This document shows, piece by piece, positions 7,567 through 17,058 of a stretch of DNA of 64,000 nucleotides; the first letter of the stretch is position 1, and each line of letters starts with the position of its first letter. Source of the DNA: Solirubrobacter deserti (GTDB taxonomy: Bacteria; Actinomycetota; Thermoleophilia; Solirubrobacterales; Solirubrobacteraceae); the NCBI RefSeq assembly GCF_027587175.1, contig NZ_JAPCID010000007.1:1-64000 (forward strand), in the 5' to 3' direction. The notes beneath the pieces were generated by a model that did not search any database, was not told where the DNA came from, and was given only the letters and a program-made list of their open reading frames with translations. The position numbers and the translations under genes were made by a program.

Positions 7567-8088
7567 TCAGACCATCGGCGCACCCGCCATCGCCCTTGAG
7601 GGCAGCTGGACGACGATCTCGCGCACACCGCCCTCGATCACGTCGCGGTCGACGTGGGTGCCGAAGCCGCGCAGGAGCTTCACCGCGCCGCGGTTGGTGG
7701 CGAGCATGGTGCCCGAGAACTTGTCCACGTTCGCGCGCTCGGCGAGCAGCTCGATCATCCGGCGGCCCAGGCCCATGCGCTGCCATGGGTCACCGACCAC
7801 GATCGCCAGCTCGGCGGTGTCCTCGGAGACGCGCACGCTGCGCGCGACCGCGACCAGCCCGCCGTGCAGCGCGTCGACGGCGACCAGGGCGACGTGGTCG
7901 ACCTGGTCGACCTCGGTCAGGTAGCGCAGCTCGGCCGCGCTGAAGGAGACCTTGGGGGAGAGGAAGCGCCGCATGGCGGTCTCCGGGGACAGCATCCGGA
8001 GACCGGCGGAGAGCAGCGGCTTGTCCTCAGGCGTGATCGGCCGGATGAGGACCGTCAGCGCGGGGAGGGTGAGGAGCATGAGTTGCAT
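7567..8088 (-). CDS. GNAT-family N-acetyltransferase
   Basis: A 173-residue acetyl-CoA-dependent acyltransferase. The GNAT fold is seen from LIRPITPEDKPLL through the acetyl-CoA loop VVGDPWQRMGLGRRMIELL (Q/RxxGxG/A) to the C-terminal TNRGAVKLLRGFG. The sequence resembles the acetyltransferase domains found in Pat-type protein acetyltransferases (LSPETAMRRFLSP), but no regulatory domain is attached and substrate is unknown. ATG 8088 is used; ATG 8079 and a TTG at 8091 are alternatives, and a 7-bp inverted repeat embraces the start codon. The GAF-domain gene follows 2 nt after its stop. Confidence 0.85.
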   Translation of the reverse strand: MQLMLLTLPALTVLIRPITPEDKPLLSAGLRMLSPETAMRRFLSPKVSFSAAELRYLTEVDQVDHVALVAVDALHGGLVAVARSVRVSEDTAELAIVVGDPWQRMGLGRRMIELLAERANVDKFSGTMLATNRGAVKLLRGFGTHVDRDVIEGGVREIVVQLPSRAMAGAPMV

Positions 8089-8099
8089 CAAACAACTCA
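8079..8099. repeat. Inverted repeat around the GNAT start codon
   Basis: TGAGTTG (8079-8085) and CAACTCA (8093-8099) are perfect complements separated by 7 bp that contain the ATG (8086-8088 on the minus strand). In RNA this places the start codon in a hairpin loop; in DNA it could be an operator. Confidence 0.55.
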
Positions 8100-8141
8100 G
8101 CTCCCCTCCCCGTCAAGTGGGGGTAGCCGCCGTCTTAGGGC

Positions 8142-9467
<1,326 letters not shown>

Positions 9468-9537
9468 GAGGCTCCTCTTCGAGGGGAGGGTTAAGTCTCT
9501 GACCCCCATTGTGGCGGGCGCCGACTCTTGGGGTCGG

Positions 9538-9765
9538 TTACCCCGTGATGACGGACGTGTATGCCGTGACCGCGACGAGGATCACGGTCAGCAGGATGAG
9601 CCCGTTGCCGACGACCTTCGAGGGCGGGAACGTCGCGTGGCGGGCGATGCCCACGACCGACAGCAGGACCGCGAACGTCACCAGCACGCCCGCGGAGATG
9701 TAGAACGGCGCCTTGGAGACTTCCTCCTCCGCGACCTCGGCAGCGAACAGCACGGTGGCGAGCAT
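9538..9765 (-). CDS. Small membrane protein
   Basis: A 75-residue protein with two hydrophobic segments (residues ~24-43, ISAGVLVTFAVLLSVVGIA, and ~53-72, GLILLTVILVAVTAYTSVI) joined by a short polar loop RHATFPPSK. Its N-terminus is acidic (EVAEEEVSKAP). Probably a two-helix inner membrane protein. ATG 9765 lies 8 nt after a TAGCTT box whose TAG is the stop codon of dcd, suggesting a leaderless transcript of its own. Located between dcd and citrate synthase in the same direction. Function unknown. Confidence 0.65.
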   Translation of the reverse strand: MLATVLFAAEVAEEEVSKAPFYISAGVLVTFAVLLSVVGIARHATFPPSKVVGNGLILLTVILVAVTAYTSVITG

Positions 9766-9773
9766 CGAGCGGG

Positions 9774-9779
9774 AAGCTA
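9774..9779 (-). promoter_or_regulatory. -10 element TAGCTT overlapping the dcd stop codon
   Basis: On the minus strand TAGCTT is followed by 8 nt and the ATG at 9765. Its first three bases are the dcd stop codon (9779-9777). Confidence 0.5.
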
Positions 9780-10343
9780 CCGCATGTAGCGGCTCTCGGT
9801 CGCCGCCTCCTGGCCCTGGTAGTGCGAGCCCAGTTGGGGGGACCCGTACGGGACCTCCGCGGGCTTGTCCAGAGCCATGAACGACAGCTGCGCGATGAGC
9901 AACCCGGGATAGAGCTTGATCGGGACGCGCGTGAGGTTGTTGAGCTCGAGCGTGAGCGTGCCCTTCCAGCCCGGGTCGATGAACCCGGCCGTGGCGTGGA
10001 CGATCAGCCCGAGCCGCCCGAGCGAGGACTTGCCCTCGATCCGCGCGACCACGTCGTCGGGCAGCTCAACCCACTCCTCGGTGCGCCCGAGGCAGAACTC
10101 GCCGGGGTGGATGACGAACCCCTCGTCCGGCGTGACCACGACCTCCTCGGTCAGGTTCGCGGCGGGGCCCTCACGCAGGTCGATCGTCGCGACCTTGTGG
10201 TTGCTGAAGACCCGGAAGGAGTCGCCCAGGCGCAGATCGACGGACGCCGGCTGCACGAGCGACGGGTTCCACGGCTTGATGACGATCTGGCCGTCATCGA
10301 CGAGACGGCGGATCGTGCCGTCGGAGAGGACGGACGCGGTCAC
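9777..10343 (-). CDS. dcd: dCTP deaminase
   Basis: A 188-residue trimeric enzyme of the dUTPase superfamily that deaminates dCTP (some actinobacterial members also hydrolyse dUTP to dUMP), feeding thymidylate synthesis. Family motifs are present: VLSDGTIRRL at the N-terminus, PASVDLRLG, the catalytic region RIEGKSSLGRLGLIVHATAGFID and GTLTLELNNL, and the C-terminal YQGQ. GTG 10343 is chosen: it matches the usual N-terminus and follows a TAGTCT box by 8 nt with no Shine-Dalgarno. A perfect 22-bp palindrome sits 9 bp upstream of that box. Whether it is mono- or bifunctional cannot be read with confidence. Confidence 0.93.
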   Translation of the reverse strand: MTASVLSDGTIRRLVDDGQIVIKPWNPSLVQPASVDLRLGDSFRVFSNHKVATIDLREGPAANLTEEVVVTPDEGFVIHPGEFCLGRTEEWVELPDDVVARIEGKSSLGRLGLIVHATAGFIDPGWKGTLTLELNNLTRVPIKLYPGLLIAQLSFMALDKPAEVPYGSPQLGSHYQGQEAATESRYMR

Positions 10344-10351
10344 GGCGGGGA

Positions 10352-10387
10352 AGACTAGTGATGTGGCGTTCGGGCGCGCCCGAACGC
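10352..10387 (-). promoter_or_regulatory. dcd promoter with perfect 22-bp palindrome
   Basis: The leftward -10 box TAGTCT occupies 10357-10352. Upstream, 10366-10387 is a perfect palindrome whose half-site reads GCGTTCGGGCG, covering the expected -35 position. Likely an operator, although it also falls inside the 3' end of the small open frame 10355-10627. Confidence 0.5.
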
Positions 10388-10627
10388 GGTGACCGACCGC
10401 ACGCGCGGCGGCGACGTGAGGCGGGCGCCGCAGGCCGGTCCGCCGCGGCGCGGGGGCCGCGGCCGGCGCGGACGATGCGGGTGCGGACGCCGCGGGACGG
10501 GGGTCCCGCCGTCGTTGGTGACGTCGTCCGTGTCCGTCGTCTGCTTGACCGCCCACCAGACGATGTAACAAGCGGCCGCGATCGGCAGCTTGAGGAAGAC
10601 GAACAGGTAAAGCATCGCCCAGCCCAT
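10355..10627 (-). CDS. Possible small membrane protein with basic tail
   Basis: A 90-codon open frame. The first ~28 residues (MGWAMLYLFVFLKLPIAAAC, then YIVWWAVKQ) form one convincing transmembrane helix, followed by a short acidic linker and a strongly basic, proline-rich tail. The tail is encoded by a region rich in hairpins (a 7-bp stem at 10492-10509 and the perfect palindrome at 10366-10387), so the true stop could be affected by recent change. The hydrophobic start looks genuine; the C-terminal third may not be conserved. Function unknown; oriented toward dcd. Confidence 0.45.
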   Translation of the reverse strand: MGWAMLYLFVFLKLPIAAACYIVWWAVKQTTDTDDVTNDGGTPVPRRPHPHRPRRPRPPRRGGPACGARLTSPPRVRSVTAFGRARTPHH

Positions 10628-10691
10628 TCGCCCGTGGATGGTACGCCGATGCGCCCGCCGGGGAAGCGGGCGCGTCAGATATGGCGCAGCG

Positions 10692-11627
10692 CTACCCGCG
10701 CAGCGGCACGGGCGAGGCGTCGAACACCGTCACCCGCTGGAGCTCGGCGACGCGCTCGTTGACCTCCTCGGCCGTGAGCGTCTGCATGCGCTCGGTGCCG
10801 AAGGCCTCGACGTTGAAGGAGGCCAGCGCCGTGCCGTAGGCCATCGCGCGGCGCAGCAGCTCGTCCGTGATCTCCTCGTCGGCGTGCGCGGCCACGTAGC
10901 CGACGAAGCCGCCGGCGAAGGTGTCGCCCGCGCCGGTCGGATCCACGACGTCCGCCGTCGGATACGCGGGGATGCCGAAGACGCCGTCCTTGGTGTACAT
11001 GTTCGCGCCGTACTCGCCGAACTTGACCACGACCACGCGCGGGCCCATCTCCATGATCTTCCGGGCCGCGCGGACCAGGTTCGGCTCGTCGGTGAGCTGC
11101 TTGGCCTCGCCGTCGTTGACGATCAGGCAGTCGACGCCCGCGATCGTCTTCACGAGCGACTCGCGCGCGATGTCGATCCAGAGGTTCATCGTGTCCAGCG
11201 CGACGAAGCGCGCGCCGGTGCACTGCTCGCGCACGGCCCGCTGCAGGTCCGGCTGGATGTTGGCCAGGAACAGGACGTCGGCGTCCTTGGAGGCCTGCGA
11301 GAGCTTCGGCTCGAAGGACTCGAAGACGTTCAGGTCCGTCTGGAGCGTGTGGCGGATGTTGACGTCGCGCTCGTAGCGGCCCGCCCAGAAGAACGTCTTG
11401 CCGCCCGGCACGTGCTCGATGTCGTCCGTCACCACGCCGCGGTTGCGCAGCACGGCGTACTCCTCTTCGCTGAAGTCGTCGCCGACGGGCCCGACGACGC
11501 GGGTCTCGGCGAGGAACGAGGACGCGAGCGAGAAGTGCACGGCGGCGCCGCCCAGCAGGCGGTCGCGCTTGCCCGACTCGGTCTCGACGGCGTCAAAGGC
11601 AATGGATCCGACTACGGTGAGCGACAT
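10692..11627 (-). CDS. PfkB-family sugar/nucleoside kinase
   Basis: A 311-residue ribokinase-fold kinase phosphorylating a hydroxymethyl group of a sugar or nucleoside with ATP. PfkB signature 2 with the catalytic Asp is intact (DPTGAGDTFAGGF), and the N-terminal signature is seen in VVGSIAFDAVET and LLGGAAVHFSLASSFL. Substrate cannot be read; the VGSIAFD start and the region DTMNLWID place it in a group often annotated as adenosine kinase-like or sugar kinase. ATG 11627 follows a TACCCT box by 10 nt. Divergent from the DEAD-box helicase gene across 39 bp. Confidence 0.9.
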   Translation of the reverse strand: MSLTVVGSIAFDAVETESGKRDRLLGGAAVHFSLASSFLAETRVVGPVGDDFSEEEYAVLRNRGVVTDDIEHVPGGKTFFWAGRYERDVNIRHTLQTDLNVFESFEPKLSQASKDADVLFLANIQPDLQRAVREQCTGARFVALDTMNLWIDIARESLVKTIAGVDCLIVNDGEAKQLTDEPNLVRAARKIMEMGPRVVVVKFGEYGANMYTKDGVFGIPAYPTADVVDPTGAGDTFAGGFVGYVAAHADEEITDELLRRAMAYGTALASFNVEAFGTERMQTLTAEEVNERVAELQRVTVFDASPVPLRG

Positions 11628-11666
11628 AAGGCGCGTGAGGGTAGCCGCTAGCCTGCTGGAGCGAAA

Positions 11667-13076
11667 ATGACGACTTTTGCCGAGCTCGGGCTGTCCGAGC
11701 CGATCCTGCAGGCCCTCCAAGAGATCGGGTACGAATCTCCCAGCCCGATCCAGGAGCAGGCGATCCCCCCGCTCCTCGAAGGGCGGGACATGATCGGTCA
11801 GGCGCAGACCGGCACGGGCAAGACCGCCGCGTTCGGGCTGCCGCTGATGGAGTTCGTGGACCCGTCCGAGGACGAGGTCCAGGCCATCGTCCTCACGCCG
11901 ACGCGTGAGCTGTGCATCCAGGTCACCCAGGCGCTGCGGACCTACGGCGCCAAGAAGGGCATCGACCCCGTCGCCGTCTTCGGCGGCGCGCCGATCCGCA
12001 CCCAGCAGGCGCAGTTGCGCGCCGGCGGGCAGGTCGTGGTCGGCACGGTCGGCCGCGTGCTGGACCTCATCAGCCGCCACTCGCTCGTGCTGCACTCCGC
12101 GCGCTACATCGTGCTCGACGAGGCCGACGAGATGCTCGACCTCGGCTTCCTCGAGGACGTCGAGAAGATCCTCAGCCTCGCCCCCGGCAGCCGCCAGACC
12201 GCGCTCTTCAGCGCGACGATGCCGAACGAGATCCGCAGCCTGGCCGAGCGTCACCTGTACGACCCGGTCACCGTCAAGGTCAAGGCCGCGACGCTGACCA
12301 TCGACACGGTCGAGCAGTTCTACCTCGAGACGCAGCCGAAGGAGAAGACGGACGCGCTCGCCCGCGTGCTCGAGGCCGAGCGTCCCGACCAGGCGATCGT
12401 CTTCGCGCGCACCAAGATCCGCACCGAGCAGCTCTTCCAGACGCTCAAGAACCGCGGGATGAACGTGCGCGCGCTGCACGGCGACATGAGCCAGGGCTCG
12501 CGCGACGGCGTGATGATCGCGTTCAAGAGCGGCCGCGTGCCGATCCTGGTCGCCACGGACGTCGCCGCCCGCGGCCTGGACATCTCCACGGTCACGCACG
12601 TCGTCAACTACGACGTGCCGACCTCCCCCGACGTCTACGTGCACCGCATCGGCCGCACGGGCCGCGTCGGCCGCTCCGGCCGCGCGATCACGTTCATCGA
12701 GCCGCGCCAGAAGCGCGACCTCGAGGCGATCGAGAACCATGCGTCGACGAAGATCGCGCCGTGGACCGAGGGCGCGCGCGTCGCGCCGACGCCCGCCTCC
12801 GAGCCGCGCCCGCGCCGCCACCAGAAGCCGCGCGACGCCGAGGCCGCCCCGAACGGCGCCGTCTATACGAAGCTGATCGCGACCGCCGGCCGCCACGAGG
12901 GCATCGAGGCCGCCGACCTGATCGCCGGCCTGACCGCAAGCGGCCTGGACGGCGAGGCGATCCGCAACGTCCGCATTCTCGAGCGCTTCGCGCTCGTCGA
13001 AGTGCCCGCCGGCTCCGCGCCGGAGGTCGTCTCCGTGCGTGGCCACCAGGTCGCGCTGGAGCCAATCCGAAACTAG
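11667..13076 (+). CDS. DEAD-box RNA helicase with DbpA-type C-terminal domain
   Basis: A 469-residue ATP-dependent RNA helicase of the CsdA/DeaD group, acting in ribosome assembly and RNA turnover. All core motifs are present: Q motif ([13 protein letters not shown]), Walker [21 protein letters not shown] in [31 protein letters not shown] and [11 protein letters not shown]. After a basic linker, residues ~395-467 form the DbpA-like RNA-binding domain ([17 protein letters not shown]). A GGAG Shine-Dalgarno is 5 nt before ATG 11667 and a TAGCCT box lies 12 nt before. The cyclophilin gene follows 11 bp later, probably in one transcript. Confidence 0.94.
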   Translation: MTTFAELGLSEPILQALQEIGYESPSPIQEQAIPPLLEGRDMIGQAQTGTGKTAAFGLPLMEFVDPSEDEVQAIVLTPTRELCIQVTQALRTYGAKKGIDPVAVFGGAPIRTQQAQLRAGGQVVVGTVGRVLDLISRHSLVLHSARYIVLDEADEMLDLGFLEDVEKILSLAPGSRQTALFSATMPNEIRSLAERHLYDPVTVKVKAATLTIDTVEQFYLETQPKEKTDALARVLEAERPDQAIVFARTKIRTEQLFQTLKNRGMNVRALHGDMSQGSRDGVMIAFKSGRVPILVATDVAARGLDISTVTHVVNYDVPTSPDVYVHRIGRTGRVGRSGRAITFIEPRQKRDLEAIENHASTKIAPWTEGARVAPTPASEPRPRRHQKPRDAEAAPNGAVYTKLIATAGRHEGIEAADLIAGLTASGLDGEAIRNVRILERFALVEVPAGSAPEVVSVRGHQVALEPIRN

Positions 13077-13087
13077 GGAGGCCCGCC

Positions 13088-13546
13088 ATGTCCGTGGCGA
13101 CCATGTCGACCAATCACGGCGACATCACGATCGAGCTGTTCGACGCCGATGCTCCGAAGACGGTCCAGAACTTCAAGGACCTCGCGAACAAGGGCTTCTA
13201 CGACGGCCTCTCGTTCCACCGGATCATCAAGGACTTCATGATCCAGGGCGGCTGCCCGCAGGGCACCGGCACCGGTGGTCCGGGCTACACGTTCGAGGAC
13301 GAGATCAACCAGCACAAGCTGGTCCGCGGCTCGCTGGCGATGGCCAACGCCGGCCCGAACACCAATGGCTCGCAGTTCTTCATCGTCACGCTCGACGCCA
13401 CCCCGTGGCTCGACGGCAAGCACACCAACTTCGGCCAGGTGACGGACGGCATGGACGTCGTCGACAAGCTCGAGAACCTGCCGACGGGTCCCGGCGACAA
13501 GCCGCGCGAGGACGCCCGCATCGAGAAGCTGACGATCACCGAGTAG
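13088..13546 (+). CDS. Cyclophilin-type peptidyl-prolyl cis-trans isomerase
   Basis: A 152-residue cytosolic cyclophilin catalysing proline isomerisation during folding. The active-site signature is intact: the catalytic Arg in [15 protein letters not shown], then [19 protein letters not shown] and the Trp/His region [12 protein letters not shown]. No signal peptide, so intracellular. ATG 13088 has a GGGAGG Shine-Dalgarno 7 nt upstream. It directly follows the helicase gene (11 bp gap) and is followed by a hairpin that may end the transcript. Confidence 0.95.
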   Translation: MSVATMSTNHGDITIELFDADAPKTVQNFKDLANKGFYDGLSFHRIIKDFMIQGGCPQGTGTGGPGYTFEDEINQHKLVRGSLAMANAGPNTNGSQFFIVTLDATPWLDGKHTNFGQVTDGMDVVDKLENLPTGPGDKPREDARIEKLTITE

Positions 13547-13562
13547 CTCGCGGGTGACGCAC

Positions 13563-13592
13563 GTGGGCGGTCCTGTGAGGAACGCCCACAGG
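13563..13592 (+). terminator. Hairpin after cyclophilin gene
   Basis: GTGGGCG (13563-13569) pairs with CGCCCAC (13583-13589); an alternative stem CCTGTG/CACAGG (13572-13577/13587-13592) overlaps it. No U-tract, as common in GC-rich actinobacterial terminators. Position 16 nt after the stop codon supports the call. Confidence 0.4.
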
Positions 13593-13643
13593 CGCCCGTA
13601 TGTCGAGCCGATGATCCGGCAGAGCTTCACGGTGCAGGTCCGC

Positions 13644-13662
13644 GGCTGAGCTAGGCTCAGCC
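13644..13662 (+). promoter_or_regulatory. ALDH promoter: -10 box inside an inverted repeat
   Basis: GGCTGAG (13644-13650) and CTCAGCC (13656-13662) are perfect complements around CTAGG. The -10 box TAGGCT (13652-13657) lies in the centre and the ATG starts at 13664, 6 nt after the box. A repressor bound here would cover both -10 and transcription start. Confidence 0.55.
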
Positions 13663-13663
13663 C

Positions 13664-15160
13664 ATGGCGACCATCCCTGTCGAGAACCCGGCGACCGGCG
13701 CCACCATTCGTGAGGTGCCGGTCACGCCGCCGGAGGACGTCGCGGCGGTCGTCGAGCGCGCGCGCCAGGCCCAGCCCGCCTGGGAGGCGCTGGGCTATGC
13801 GGGCCGCGGCCAGATCCTAAAGCGGGCGCAGCAGTGGCTGCTCCAGCACGCGGACGAGGTCGCGGACACGATCGTGGCCGAGACGGGCAAGGCGCGCGAG
13901 GACGCCCTGCTCGTGGAGATCGCCTACGGCGTCAACGCCCTCGGCTTTTGGCCGGCCAAAGCGCCGAAATGGCTTGCGGATGAACGAGTCCGCACGACGA
14001 ACCCGCTCGTCCTGGGGCGCCGGATGGTCGTCCGCTACCGCCCTGTCGGCGTCGTCGGCGTGATCGGCCCCTGGAACTACCCGCTCGTCAACAGCGTCGG
14101 GGACGCCATCCCAGCGCTCGCCGCGGGGAACGCCGTCGTCGTCAAGCCATCCGAGGTGACGCCGCTGACGTCCCTCTTGTTCGAACGTGGACTGCATGAA
14201 TGTGGCCTTCCTGAGGGGGTCTTCCAGGTCGCGGTCGGCACCGGTGAGACCGGGGCCGTCCTGATCGACCACGTCGACATGGTGATGTTCACGGGCTCCA
14301 CGCGCACCGGGCGAAAGGTCATGGAGCGCGCCGCCCAGACCCTCACGCCCGTCTCGCTCGAGCTCGGCGGCAAGGACCCCATGATCGTCCTTGCCGACGC
14401 GGACCTGGACCGCGCCGCCAACGCCGCGGTCTACTACTCGATGCAGAACGGCGGCCAGACGTGCATCTCGATCGAGCGCGTCTACGTGGAGGCTCCCGTC
14501 TACGACCAGTTCGTGGCCAAGGTGACGGAGAAGACCAAGGCTCTGCGTCAGGGCCCACCCGACGGTCCGGGCTCGGTCGACGTGGGCGCGATGACGTTCC
14601 CACCGCAGCTCGAGATCGTCGAGCAGCACGTCCAGCAGGCCCGGGACGCGGGCGCGCGCGTGCTCACCGGCGGGCATCGCCGCGCCGGCGCGGGCCGGTT
14701 CTTCCAGCCCACGATCATCGCGGACGCCGACCACTCGATGACGGCGATGCGCGAGGAGACGTTCGGCCCGACGCTGCCCATCATGCGCGTCCAGGACGCC
14801 GACGAGGCGGTGCGCCAGGCCAACGACTCGCCCTACGGGCTGGGCGCAGCGGTCTTCACCAAGGACGTCGCCAAAGGCGAGCGGCTCGCCCGCCGGATCG
14901 AAGCGGGCGCCGTCTGCGTCAACGACGCCGCGGTCAACTACCTCGCCCTCGAACTGCCGATGGGGGGCTGGAAAGCGTCGGGCCTGGGCGTGCGCCACGG
15001 CCCGGCGGGCCTGCGCAAGTACACACGGCAGCAGGCCGTGATGACGTACCGCCTGCCGCTGAAACGGGAGCTCCACTTCTTCCCCTACAACGCGCGGGTC
15101 ACCGGGCTGATCACGCGGGGCCTCAAGCTCTTCTTCGGCCGCGGCTCACGCCGCGTTTGA
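13664..15160 (+). CDS. NAD(P)-dependent aldehyde dehydrogenase
   Basis: A 498-residue aldehyde dehydrogenase oxidising an aldehyde to the acid. Landmarks: cofactor loop GPWNYPLVNS, FTGSTRTGRKVM, catalytic Glu in LELGGKDPMIV and catalytic Cys in QNGGQTCISIERVY, then EETFGPTLPIM. The C-terminal ~45 residues after the usual end (basic, aromatic: LKRELHFFPYNARV, GLKLFFGRGSRR) resemble the extension found in membrane-associated fatty-aldehyde and YwdH-like members. Substrate uncertain; the ~LADADLDRAANAAV and C-terminal features favour a medium/long-chain aldehyde. Expression probably starts at the ATG itself. Its 3' end overlaps the sigma-factor gene by 15 bp. Confidence 0.92.
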   Translation: MATIPVENPATGATIREVPVTPPEDVAAVVERARQAQPAWEALGYAGRGQILKRAQQWLLQHADEVADTIVAETGKAREDALLVEIAYGVNALGFWPAKAPKWLADERVRTTNPLVLGRRMVVRYRPVGVVGVIGPWNYPLVNSVGDAIPALAAGNAVVVKPSEVTPLTSLLFERGLHECGLPEGVFQVAVGTGETGAVLIDHVDMVMFTGSTRTGRKVMERAAQTLTPVSLELGGKDPMIVLADADLDRAANAAVYYSMQNGGQTCISIERVYVEAPVYDQFVAKVTEKTKALRQGPPDGPGSVDVGAMTFPPQLEIVEQHVQQARDAGARVLTGGHRRAGAGRFFQPTIIADADHSMTAMREETFGPTLPIMRVQDADEAVRQANDSPYGLGAAVFTKDVAKGERLARRIEAGAVCVNDAAVNYLALELPMGGWKASGLGVRHGPAGLRKYTRQQAVMTYRLPLKRELHFFPYNARVTGLITRGLKLFFGRGSRRV

Positions 15161-15841
15161 GGTCGGGGCCCAGCCGGACTGCGTGAGCTCGTCACGCAGG
15201 CGCCGGCGGGCGCGGTGCTGGAGCGCGTGGACGGCGTCGATGGAGCGGCCCAGCCGCTCGGCCACCTCGCCCGGCGTGAGGCCGGCGATCAGCCGCAGCA
15301 GCATCACCTGCCGCTGATCCTCGGGCAGCGCGGCCAGCGCGCTCTTGAGCGCGTCGAGCCGCTCGGTCGCGTGCAGCTCGGCCGTCGCGCCGGTCGCGTG
15401 CACCTCGGCCAGTGGCACTGAACGCTGCGCTCGAAGGTGATCGAGCGCAGCGTTCCGTGCGACTCGCAACAGCCAGGCCGCGAAGGGGGTGGCGCCCGCC
15501 CGGTAATGGGAAAGCGCCCGCGGGAGGCGTGCGAAGACCTCGCTCGTCAGGTCCTCGGCGTCGTGCTCGTCGCGCACGATCGCGAGGACGTACCCGAACA
15601 CGTTGTCCGCGTACAGCAGGTACAGCAGGCGCAGCGCGTCATCCTCGCCGGCGCGGGCGCGCTCGGCCGCGGCGGCGACCAGCGCCTCCGCGTGGAGCGA
15701 CGTATCGAGGTGACGACGGCGCCGGTATCCCGAGCGCGCCGCCGTCGCCTCCAAGCGATCCGCCGCACGGCGCACCGCCACCTGTCCCGTTCCCTGGAGA
15801 ATGAGCGACCTTGCCCTTGTCCGAAATGCTTCCCCCGCCAT
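15146..15841 (-). CDS. ECF-family RNA polymerase sigma factor
   Basis: A sigma-70 family factor of the extracytoplasmic function type, 231 residues from the ATG used. Region 2 spans LYADNVFGYVLAIVRDEHDAEDLTSEVF, PFAAWLLRVARNAALDHLR; region 4 is LKSALAALPEDQRQVMLLRL and the helix-turn-helix GLTPGEVAERLGRSIDAVHAL. The first ~60 residues are an arginine-rich extension not needed for the fold, so the start is uncertain (GTG/ATG codons upstream reach 15895). A 6-bp hairpin (CTTGAC/GTCAAG, 15843-15859) abuts the chosen ATG. No anti-sigma gene is adjacent, so its control is not visible. Confidence 0.85.
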   Translation of the reverse strand: MAGEAFRTRARSLILQGTGQVAVRRAADRLEATAARSGYRRRRHLDTSLHAEALVAAAAERARAGEDDALRLLYLLYADNVFGYVLAIVRDEHDAEDLTSEVFARLPRALSHYRAGATPFAAWLLRVARNAALDHLRAQRSVPLAEVHATGATAELHATERLDALKSALAALPEDQRQVMLLRLIAGLTPGEVAERLGRSIDAVHALQHRARRRLRDELTQSGWAPTSNAA

Positions 15842-15842
15842 C

Positions 15843-15859
15843 CTTGACGGGAGGTCAAG
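15843..15859. repeat. Short inverted repeat before the ECF sigma gene
   Basis: CTTGAC (15843-15848) and GTCAAG (15854-15859) flank GGGAG. The repeat contains TTGAC on both strands, the core of many -35 elements, and directly precedes the sigma-factor start codon. Confidence 0.4.
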
Positions 15860-15920
15860 CGTTCCACCGCGGACGCTCCAGTGAAAGACGAACATGCGTC
15901 CACTGGACGGAGGTAGCGGT

Positions 15921-16961
15921 TCAGCCCAGGGCGGTACTGCGCGCCCGCTCGGCGATCTCCGGCACGCCCTCCTTCAGGCGGTCGAAGAACGCGTCCTCGG
16001 TGGTGCCGGCGAGTCGCCGTTTATAGCTTCCTTCCAGGAAGATCGCCGACTTCCAGAGGGCCAGCGTGGTGTACCAGCGCAGGTCCCGCATCGACCGCCC
16101 GGAGCGCTCCTCGTAGCGGGCCACGAGGGCGTCTCGGGTGGGGAAGCCGGGGGTCCGTGTGACGGTGGTCAGGGAGGCGATCGTGCTCTGCGGATCCCCC
16201 TCTTGCGCCCAGGTCGCGAGCAGGTAGCCCACGTCGGCCAGGGGGTCGCCGATCGTCGCCAGCTCCCAGTCGAAGATCGCGCTCAGGCGCCCGCCGGTGA
16301 ACATCACGTTCCCGAGCCGGTAGTCGCCGTGGACGATCGTCGCGGGCCCGGATTCGGGGAGCTGCTCGCCCAGCCAGGCCGTGACCTCGTCCAGCGCCGC
16401 GATCTCGCGCGTCGCGTTGTGCTCCCACAGCCCCGTGAAGCGGCGCACCTGGCGTTGCAGGTAGCCCGTCGGCTTGCCGAAGCCCTCCAGGCCGCACGCC
16501 TGCCAGTCCGTGGCGTGGACCTCGACGAGCGCGTCCACGAGCTCGGCCGCCACGCCGGCCGGTGTGGCGCCGTCGGGGAGTGTGGCGTTGATCACGGTTC
16601 CGTGCACGCGTTCCATCACGTAGAACGGCGCGCCGATCACCGCCTCGTCGTCGCAGGTGGCGACGACCTTCGGCACCCGCACCGCCGTGGGCTCGAGCGC
16701 GCGCAACAGCCGTGCCTCGCGCAGGACGTCGTGCGCGGAAGGCGGGAGCGGCGGGCGCGGCGGGCGCCGCAGCACCCAAACTCCGCCACGCCGGGCGACC
16801 AGGTACGTCACGTTGGAGTGCCCGTCTCCGACCGGCTGAGCCGTGATCTCTCCCGTTCCCAGCCCGTGTTCGTCCAGGAAGCGCTCGAGCGGCCGCAGCA
16901 CCAGCAGCGGTGGTTGATCGAGTGCGCTCGCCTCTTCCGGGGTAGCAACGATCGCGGTCAC
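15921..16961 (-). CDS. APH/ACAD10-type phosphotransferase
   Basis: A 346-residue protein of the aminoglycoside phosphotransferase (APH) fold, subgroup related to the kinase domain of ACAD10/11. The kinase motifs are ATIVHGDYRLGNVMF (catalytic HGDxxxxN) and IFDWELATIGDPLADVGYLLA (metal-binding DWE). The N-terminus SNVTYLV and VLRRPP give the nucleotide loop and the conserved lysine-equivalent Arg. In related acyl-CoA pathways these enzymes phosphorylate 4-hydroxyacyl-CoAs; substrate here is inferred. GTG 16961 follows a TACGCT box by 8 nt with no Shine-Dalgarno. It is divergent from the secreted glycosidase-like gene. Confidence 0.88.
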   Translation of the reverse strand: MTAIVATPEEASALDQPPLLVLRPLERFLDEHGLGTGEITAQPVGDGHSNVTYLVARRGGVWVLRRPPRPPLPPSAHDVLREARLLRALEPTAVRVPKVVATCDDEAVIGAPFYVMERVHGTVINATLPDGATPAGVAAELVDALVEVHATDWQACGLEGFGKPTGYLQRQVRRFTGLWEHNATREIAALDEVTAWLGEQLPESGPATIVHGDYRLGNVMFTGGRLSAIFDWELATIGDPLADVGYLLATWAQEGDPQSTIASLTTVTRTPGFPTRDALVARYEERSGRSMRDLRWYTTLALWKSAIFLEGSYKRRLAGTTEDAFFDRLKEGVPEIAERARSTALG

Positions 16962-17058
16962 GCTTATGCAGCGTAAACCGCAACCCGCTCACATACAGCG
17001 GGTTGGAAGTACCAGAGCCGACCGCTCCTCCCTCTGCGTCGGCGCTCCCCCACCCCTG

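Noticed and set aside
10492-10509. Hairpin GCGGGAC/GTCCCGC shares GACGGGGGTC with the LysR insert
   Set aside because: Only ~10 bases in common in very GC-rich DNA; not enough to call a second copy of the element.
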